Below, piece after piece: positions 59,471-64,000 of a stretch of 64,000 bases of DNA. A program made the translations under genes and the position numbers. The notes under the pieces were generated by a model. That model was not told the origin of the DNA and searched no databases. It saw only the letters and a program-made list of their open reading frames with translations. Position 1 is the first letter of the stretch; each line of letters begins with the position of its first letter. The stretch spans positions 186,001 through 250,000 of the forward strand of contig JAOZFG010000004.1 in assembly GCA_027491435.1 (NCBI GenBank), written 5' to 3'. Source of the DNA: Thermoproteota archaeon (GTDB taxonomy: Archaea > Korarchaeota > Korarchaeia > Korarchaeales > Korarchaeaceae).

Positions 59471-61361
59471 GGGGCTAGGTCTTAAGGTGGGGTTGGAGAT
59501 CCACCAAAGGCTCAAGACTCACAAGCTGTTCTGTGGGTGCCCCTCTCACCTGAGGGAAGACGAACCCCATCAGTGGGTTAAGAGGAAGCTCGGCGTCTCG
59601 TACAGCGAGCTAGGGGCCATAGATCCAGCTGCGAGGTTTGAGTCAATCAGGGCCAGAGATTTCTTCTATGGGGTGTACCACGACACCACGTGCGAGGTTG
59701 AGATAGACGAAGCCCCTCCCGTTCCCCTCAATAGGGAAGCCCTAGAAATCTCACTTCAGATAGCTGAGATGTTCAACATGGAAGTGGTGGACGAGGTACA
59801 CGTGATGAGGAAGATAGTGGTGGACGGAAGCAATACGACCGGGTTCCAGAGGACGGCTCTAGTAGCTTTAGGTGGAGATTTCAGCGCAATATCAACTAAG
59901 TGGGGTGACGTCAGGATAGCAACCTTGTGTCTAGAGGAAGAATCCGCCTACATAGTTGAGAGCAAGCCCTCTTACGCCAAGTACAGGCTGGACCGATTGG
60001 GTATACCCCTTGTTGAGATAGCCACCTACCCGGACATATGGCACCCCGATCAGGCCAAGGAAGCGGCCCTTAAGATAGGCAGGATGTTGAGGGCCACCGA
60101 CAGGGTGCTTAGGGGGATAGGAACCATAAGGCAGGACATAAACGTCAGCATAGAGGAGGGGGCTAGGCAGGAGATAAAAGGGGTGCAGGAGCTAGATCTC
60201 ATCCCCAAGATAATTGAAAGGGAAGTCCAGAGGCAGCTGAACCTGCTCAAGATCAGGGATGCGATGAGGGGTAGGGGGTTAGGCGAGGGAGACTTCAACC
60301 AGTCCGTGAGGGACGTCACTCACCTGCTTGTGGAATCTAAGTCGAAGCTGGTTAGGAAAGCCCTATCCTCCGGTAAAAAAGCCCTGGCAGTCAGGCTTCC
60401 TGGGATGAAGGGGCTCTTAGGCGTGGAACTCCAGCCTAACAGGAGGTTTGGCACCGAGCTTTCAGATTACGCCAAGGTTTTCGGCGGCGTTAAGGGCATA
60501 CTTCACGGGGACGAACTGCCTGGCTACGGGATAAGTGAAGAGAAGGTCTCAGCAGTTAGGGAGGAGCTAGACTGCCAGGGAGATGACAACTTCGTTATAG
60601 TGCTAGCCGATCCCGACAGCGGGAAGTTGGCTCTACAGGCCGTTTTGGATAGGGTAAAGCAGGCCCTTAAAGGAGTTCCAAACGAGACCAGGAGAGCACT
60701 ACCTGACGGTAATACATCCTTCCTGAGGCCGATGCCAGGATCAGCCAGGATGTACCCGGAAACGGACATACTGCCTGTGATAACCAGGCCTTACTTAGAG
60801 GTGGTCAGGTCTGTCAGGGTGAAGACCCCCGAGCAAGTCATCGGGGAACTCGTGGAGGGCTACGGGCTCACTGAAGAACTGGCCTGGGAACTCTTTGATT
60901 CAGAGAAGGACAGGCTGTTCATCAGGGCTTACTTAGAAAACAAGGGCCTTCCCTCCAGGTTCTTCGCCTCCGTTCTAACGGGCCTAATGAAGTCCTTGAA
61001 GAGGGAGGGCTTTGACGTTGACAGGATCAGCGATAAGCACCTGCTGGATATAGCCACCCTGCTGGCCAAAGGTGAGCTGGCTAAGGAGGCGGTAGAGGAG
61101 GTGCTCAAGGGGATTGCTCAGGGTAAATACAAGGACGTCCTACAGTACCTGAGAGAGGCCAGGATATCAGACCAGGAGCTTGAGAGGGTCGTGGACGAGG
61201 CTATTAACAGGTTGGAGGCGAAGATAAAGGAGAAGGGCGAGAGGGCTTTCAGCGCAGTGATGGGCGAGGTCATGAAAGTGGTTAGGGGTAAGGTGGACGG
61301 GGCCAAGGTGAGCAAGCTGGTCAGGAGGAAGATAAAGGAGAAGTTAGAAGAAGTCAGTTAG
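59460..61361 (+). CDS. gatE: Glutamyl-tRNA(Gln) amidotransferase subunit E
   Basis: GatE is the kinase and transamidase subunit (633 residues). It begins MDYRGLGLKVGLEIHQRL, has FCGCPSHLREDEP, the GatB-type core with GSNTTGFQRTALVALGG and IGTIRQDINVSIEEGARQEIKGVQELDLIP, an AspRS-like insertion, and a C-terminal YqeY-like tRNA-binding region. A GTG three codons earlier is possible, but the ATG gives the normal family N-terminus. The last bases overlap the convergent DNA polymerase gene by 18. Confidence 0.95.
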   Translation: MDYRGLGLKVGLEIHQRLKTHKLFCGCPSHLREDEPHQWVKRKLGVSYSELGAIDPAARFESIRARDFFYGVYHDTTCEVEIDEAPPVPLNREALEISLQIAEMFNMEVVDEVHVMRKIVVDGSNTTGFQRTALVALGGDFSAISTKWGDVRIATLCLEEESAYIVESKPSYAKYRLDRLGIPLVEIATYPDIWHPDQAKEAALKIGRMLRATDRVLRGIGTIRQDINVSIEEGARQEIKGVQELDLIPKIIEREVQRQLNLLKIRDAMRGRGLGEGDFNQSVRDVTHLLVESKSKLVRKALSSGKKALAVRLPGMKGLLGVELQPNRRFGTELSDYAKVFGGVKGILHGDELPGYGISEEKVSAVREELDCQGDDNFVIVLADPDSGKLALQAVLDRVKQALKGVPNETRRALPDGNTSFLRPMPGSARMYPETDILPVITRPYLEVVRSVRVKTPEQVIGELVEGYGLTEELAWELFDSEKDRLFIRAYLENKGLPSRFFASVLTGLMKSLKREGFDVDRISDKHLLDIATLLAKGELAKEAVEEVLKGIAQGKYKDVLQYLREARISDQELERVVDEAINRLEAKIKEKGERAFSAVMGEVMKVVRGKVDGAKVSKLVRRKIKEKLEEVS

Positions 61362-64000
61362 GGAGGTGCTCTTCCTCTTACTCACTATCTCGTCGAAGTC
61401 CACGTCGAGGGCGTCCAAGATCTGCTCGAAGGTGCTCCTCATAATCTCCACATATTTGTCTACGTCTATGTCGCTCTTCTTAGCCATCTCCACAGGATAC
61501 ACCCCCTCTCCTCCCCTAACCTTCACGTAACTTATTACCTGACCGGGGACCACCACCACACCACGGGCCCTCAACATCCTAGCCACCTTAACGTGTTGGG
61601 GCGTGGTCTTTACGTAGCTGTCCAAATCCTTGGTTAACATTGTCCTGAAGGCTAAATCCTCGACTTTAAAGTCACCCGATTTGAGCCTCTCCACGTAATC
61701 CCTTATTATCTGGGATATCTTCTCCTTGGCCCTCTCGAAGTCTTCGGGGGTCTCAACCTCTTTTAGGACGTTCAAGACCTCCTGAAAAGCCTGCTTTACG
61801 AAGTCAGGTATGTTCCTCTTCTTTCCAAGAAGCCCCTTGACCACAACGGCCCCATCTTTAGTGACTCCCAGGTAGTTCTTCTTGAGGCTGGAGAAGACCA
61901 CGTACCTGAACCAGTTGTCCAACTCCAAGTCAATGCCCAGTAGGCTTTCCACCCTCTCCTCAAGCCTCCTTATCTGCTCTTCAGTGGCGTCCTTTATGAA
62001 CAGAGAGTCCGTATTGTGAAGCAGAATCCCGTTTCCGAAGAACGTGTGGGTGCCTTCCACCTCCAGATCGTAGACGTACTCAGGCGTGTCAACCCTTGAG
62101 ACTTGAAGGGGCCTCACCTTCTGGACTTTGTAAGCTAAGAGGCCGCTATCTTCTACGGGGACAAGCCTCACCAGGTAGCCTCTAAGAGCTTTGGGTTTTG
62201 CTGGCCTTAGGGAGCCGTCTAGCACCATTAAAGAGTGGTCCTCGGTTACGTCCACGTGCCCTCCAGGAAACTCCACCCTGTACATCTCCTTGTCGGTCCT
62301 GTGCCTCATCACGTATCTCACCCTCTTAAAGGCCGGCTCGCCGGAATCAAGCGATAGAACGTAGAGGTCTTCTGGGAAGTAGTACTCCTTGCCGCCCGAG
62401 ACTAGATGGACCTCCTTGAAGAGGTCCTCTATCCTAACCTGACCGTCCCTTGTGATGACCAAGGTGTCAGGGGATACGCTGTCCCCATATATGACCTTTA
62501 ACCCCATCTCCTCAGCCATCTTAACTGAAAGGGTTATTGCCTTCCTTCCTAAAGCCGTTATCATCTCAGCCACTGGGGGCGAGTAAAGCGGGAAGTTTTC
62601 GTAACCGAAGACGCCGTAAGAGGCGTTCAGAAACACCTTAAGGCTACTCTGGACGGTGTCATACCACTCCTTAAGCTCCCCTTGGCTTGTCTTAGCGAGC
62701 CTCTTGTACCTCTTAACCCTCACGTCCCTCAGGGCCCTTATGATCTTCGGTATTATGCCAAGGTCCTTAGTACAGATCCAATGCGGAAGCTCTTCCACTG
62801 GCCTGTTTTCCCTACACTCCTTGTGGGGGCAATTAATGGTCTCGAAGCTCACACCCCACCTCCCTATTATCGAGGGGTACAGGCTAGCGAAGTCCATGAC
62901 AGCAACCCTGAAGTGCACCCCAGGCACGGGGTTCAGCACTATCGCTCCCATGTACTTCTTGCCCTTTATTAGGGCCTTTGAGTAAGTCCTCTCCCCTCTA
63001 ACCTTCATAATCTCCTCCTTCTCGGGGATTAGCCAGTTCCTCCTCCTGTACTCGAAGAATATCATGTTCTTTATCCACTGAGACACTCCCTGCCTGGAGA
63101 CCTCCTCCAGGGACATCTTGCTTATCCTGGCGAGCAGGAAGAGGAGTCTGATTATCTCTCCAGAGTTTATGTTTCCGAGCTTATGAGTGAGGACGGCGTC
63201 TTGGAGGCAGTACTTGGCCAAGGTCACGCTATCCACTTTGGAGAAGTCGTAAGTGCTTATCTCAACTTTCCTCTCCCCCAACAAGGCTTCCGATATCTCG
63301 TCCAGCGTGTATCCCAGGTACCTGTTTTTGAAGACGTACCCCTGAATGGACCTGTTGTTGAAGAACTTGTACAGGTCTACGTGTATTCCCGTATCCAGTA
63401 GAGCCCTATCCCTCTCAAGCCTTATGGGCTTGGGGCTAACCCCGAGCTCCTTGGCCCTCCTGGCCAGATACGGGAAGTCGAAGTTATCCCCGTTATAAGT
63501 GAACACCAATGGGTAGGAGGAGATCAGATCTAAGGCGTCCCTGAGCATCTTCCCTTCAGACTCATAAACCCTCACCTTCGCCCCGTTAAGTTCTTCAGGG
63601 GGCTCCTTACCCCTGCTTAACATGAAAACTTCCCTTCTGCCATCACTTCCTACAAAAGCTATGGCCAACACGGGCTTAACTGGGTTAGAGGGGTCAGGAA
63701 CCTTTCCCTCGGTGGTCAGGACCTCTATGTCCACCGCCAAGTTCCTCAGGTTTGGCGATGGCTGGTCGAAGAGCGGCATCAAGCCCTCAAGTATCCTAAC
63801 GGTCTCTTGGTCTAGATCCCTGAACTCCTCCCCAATTTCCCCCCTCTCATGTATCCTCTTTACCTCATCACCCACTTCATAGTAACAGCCGGGTACGAGC
63901 TGTCTGTCGTAGACGTAACAATCGTAGTACTTTATCTTGGCCTCCCACACCCTGTATCCCTTCTTGGAGAGCTCCTCCCTTATGTTCTTCCCAGAGCCGC
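61344..64000 (-). CDS. polB: Family B DNA polymerase with intein (5' truncated)
   Basis: This replicative-type polymerase runs off the right edge; about 100 N-terminal residues are missing. The frame is open through base 64000. Exonuclease motifs are present: LAVDIEV (Exo I), YNGDNFDFPYL (Exo II) and YCLQDAVLT (Exo III). Polymerase motif A is MDFASLYPSII, motif B is LNASYGVFGYENF, and motif C is YGD joined to TDS after removal of an inserted intein. Conserved basic residues of the thumb follow. A PIP-like box is not clearly visible; the C-terminus is STSLTDFF, which may bind PCNA. Confidence 0.95.
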   Translation of the reverse strand, partial: GSGKNIREELSKKGYRVWEAKIKYYDCYVYDRQLVPGCYYEVGDEVKRIHERGEIGEEFRDLDQETVRILEGLMPLFDQPSPNLRNLAVDIEVLTTEGKVPDPSNPVKPVLAIAFVGSDGRREVFMLSRGKEPPEELNGAKVRVYESEGKMLRDALDLISSYPLVFTYNGDNFDFPYLARRAKELGVSPKPIRLERDRALLDTGIHVDLYKFFNNRSIQGYVFKNRYLGYTLDEISEALLGERKVEISTYDFSKVDSVTLAKYCLQDAVLTHKLGNINSGEIIRLLFLLARISKMSLEEVSRQGVSQWIKNMIFFEYRRRNWLIPEKEEIMKVRGERTYSKALIKGKKYMGAIVLNPVPGVHFRVAVMDFASLYPSIIGRWGVSFETINCPHKECRENRPVEELPHWICTKDLGIIPKIIRALRDVRVKRYKRLAKTSQGELKEWYDTVQSSLKVFLNASYGVFGYENFPLYSPPVAEMITALGRKAITLSVKMAEEMGLKVIYGDSVSPDTLVITRDGQVRIEDLFKEVHLVSGGKEYYFPEDLYVLSLDSGEPAFKRVRYVMRHRTDKEMYRVEFPGGHVDVTEDHSLMVLDGSLRPAKPKALRGYLVRLVPVEDSGLLAYKVQKVRPLQVSRVDTPEYVYDLEVEGTHTFFGNGILLHNTDSLFIKDATEEQIRRLEERVESLLGIDLELDNWFRYVVFSSLKKNYLGVTKDGAVVVKGLLGKKRNIPDFVKQAFQEVLNVLKEVETPEDFERAKEKISQIIRDYVERLKSGDFKVEDLAFRTMLTKDLDSYVKTTPQHVKVARMLRARGVVVVPGQVISYVKVRGGEGVYPVEMAKKSDIDVDKYVEIMRSTFEQILDALDVDFDEIVSKRKSTSLTDFF
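62013..62480 (-). other. Mini-intein in motif C of DNA polymerase B
   Basis: A 156-residue insertion splits YGD from TDS. It starts at Ser1 (SVSPDTLVIT), has a block B (VTEDHSLMV with T-x-x-H) and ends with block G (THTFFGNGILLHN), followed by Thr as the +1 residue. This is the full splicing core without a homing endonuclease domain. It lies at the same site as known archaeal polymerase inteins (the pol-c position). As the catalytic Asp pair is split, polymerase activity depends on splicing. Confidence 0.93.

Noticed and set aside
1..64000. CRISPR arrays, transposases, rRNA genes
   Set aside because: No spaced direct repeats, no transposase-like frames and no rRNA-like segments were noticed on either strand.

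Overview
The window looks like part of a thermophilic archaeal chromosome from the TACK side of the tree. Supporting genes are an archaeal histone, ribosomal protein S25e (typical of TACK lineages, absent from most Euryarchaeota), a crenarchaeal-type SSB, GatD/GatE, archaeal DtdA, a tetraether lipid synthase and an HMG-CoA synthase locus. The mix of histone, S25e and AGG/AGA-rich codon use would fit Korarchaeota or a relative, but this is inference, not an identification. Genes are densely packed: many pairs overlap by 1-50 bases, most recognisable promoters are TATA boxes about 25-30 bases before the start, and several genes appear leaderless. No CRISPR array, insertion sequence or prophage was seen.

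Layout. 1-9.7 kb: PfkB-family kinase, a split lipoate ligase (LplA/LplB) with an unknown partner gene, a B3/B4-domain protein, a large FG-GAP/PKD surface protein, an MFS transporter fused to a PhoU-like domain, a dual-specificity phosphatase and CysS. 9.7-13.6 kb: a HerA-like degenerate membrane protein, then a lipid pair (geranylgeranyl-reductase-family flavoprotein and radical SAM tetraether synthase). 13.6-19.5 kb: HEAT-like protein, UlaG-like hydrolase, an AdoMet-decarboxylase homologue lacking its catalytic serine, CDKAL1/e-MtaB-type methylthiotransferase, DUF211, DtdA, a PAP2-like membrane protein and a TIM-barrel isomerase. 19.6-22.6 kb: a BacA/UppP-like to DedA/VTT fusion whose stop codon lies inside a tRNA-Arg(TCG) gene, then a histone and an AT-rich 640-base gap. 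22.6-27.1 kb: creatininase-family amidohydrolase, cyclic-2,3-diphosphoglycerate-synthetase-like protein, ThiL, a metallo-hydrolase, a cyclophilin-like protein and S25e.

27.2-32.5 kb is a complete branched-chain amino acid (Liv-type) ABC transporter arranged around a divergent promoter. 33-36.9 kb holds a CDF metal transporter, aspartate kinase, homoserine dehydrogenase and a PhoU-like protein. 36.9-44.5 kb is a catabolic redox island: fixX, acyl-CoA dehydrogenase and an ETF pair on one strand, with fixA-fixB-fixC and a thiolase diverging on the other. Together with amino acid uptake and, further on, an aminotransferase and a two-subunit fumarase (46.6-49.5 kb), this suggests amino acid or acyl-CoA oxidation feeding a Fix-type, possibly bifurcating, electron transfer system.

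49.5-55.2 kb holds a membrane beta-propeller protein, a 57-residue small gene, a radical SAM enzyme, a COG2509 flavoprotein, a phosphoesterase, a SWIM-finger protein, and a COG1709 regulator directly followed by a QueT-family membrane protein. 55.4-58.1 kb is the HMG-CoA synthase / thiolase / DUF35 complex of the mevalonate pathway, but this thiolase lacks the nucleophilic cysteine. 58.1-61.4 kb encodes GatD and GatE. The window ends in a family B DNA polymerase, truncated at the edge, carrying a 156-residue mini-intein inside the YGDTDS active-site motif.

The most interesting items are the BacA-DedA fusion, the Cys-less thiolase in an otherwise intact mevalonate locus, the Ser-less AdoMetDC homologue, two genes whose reading frames extend upstream of any ATG/GTG/TTG (one with an ATAA stop/start overlap), and the MFS-PhoU fusion.
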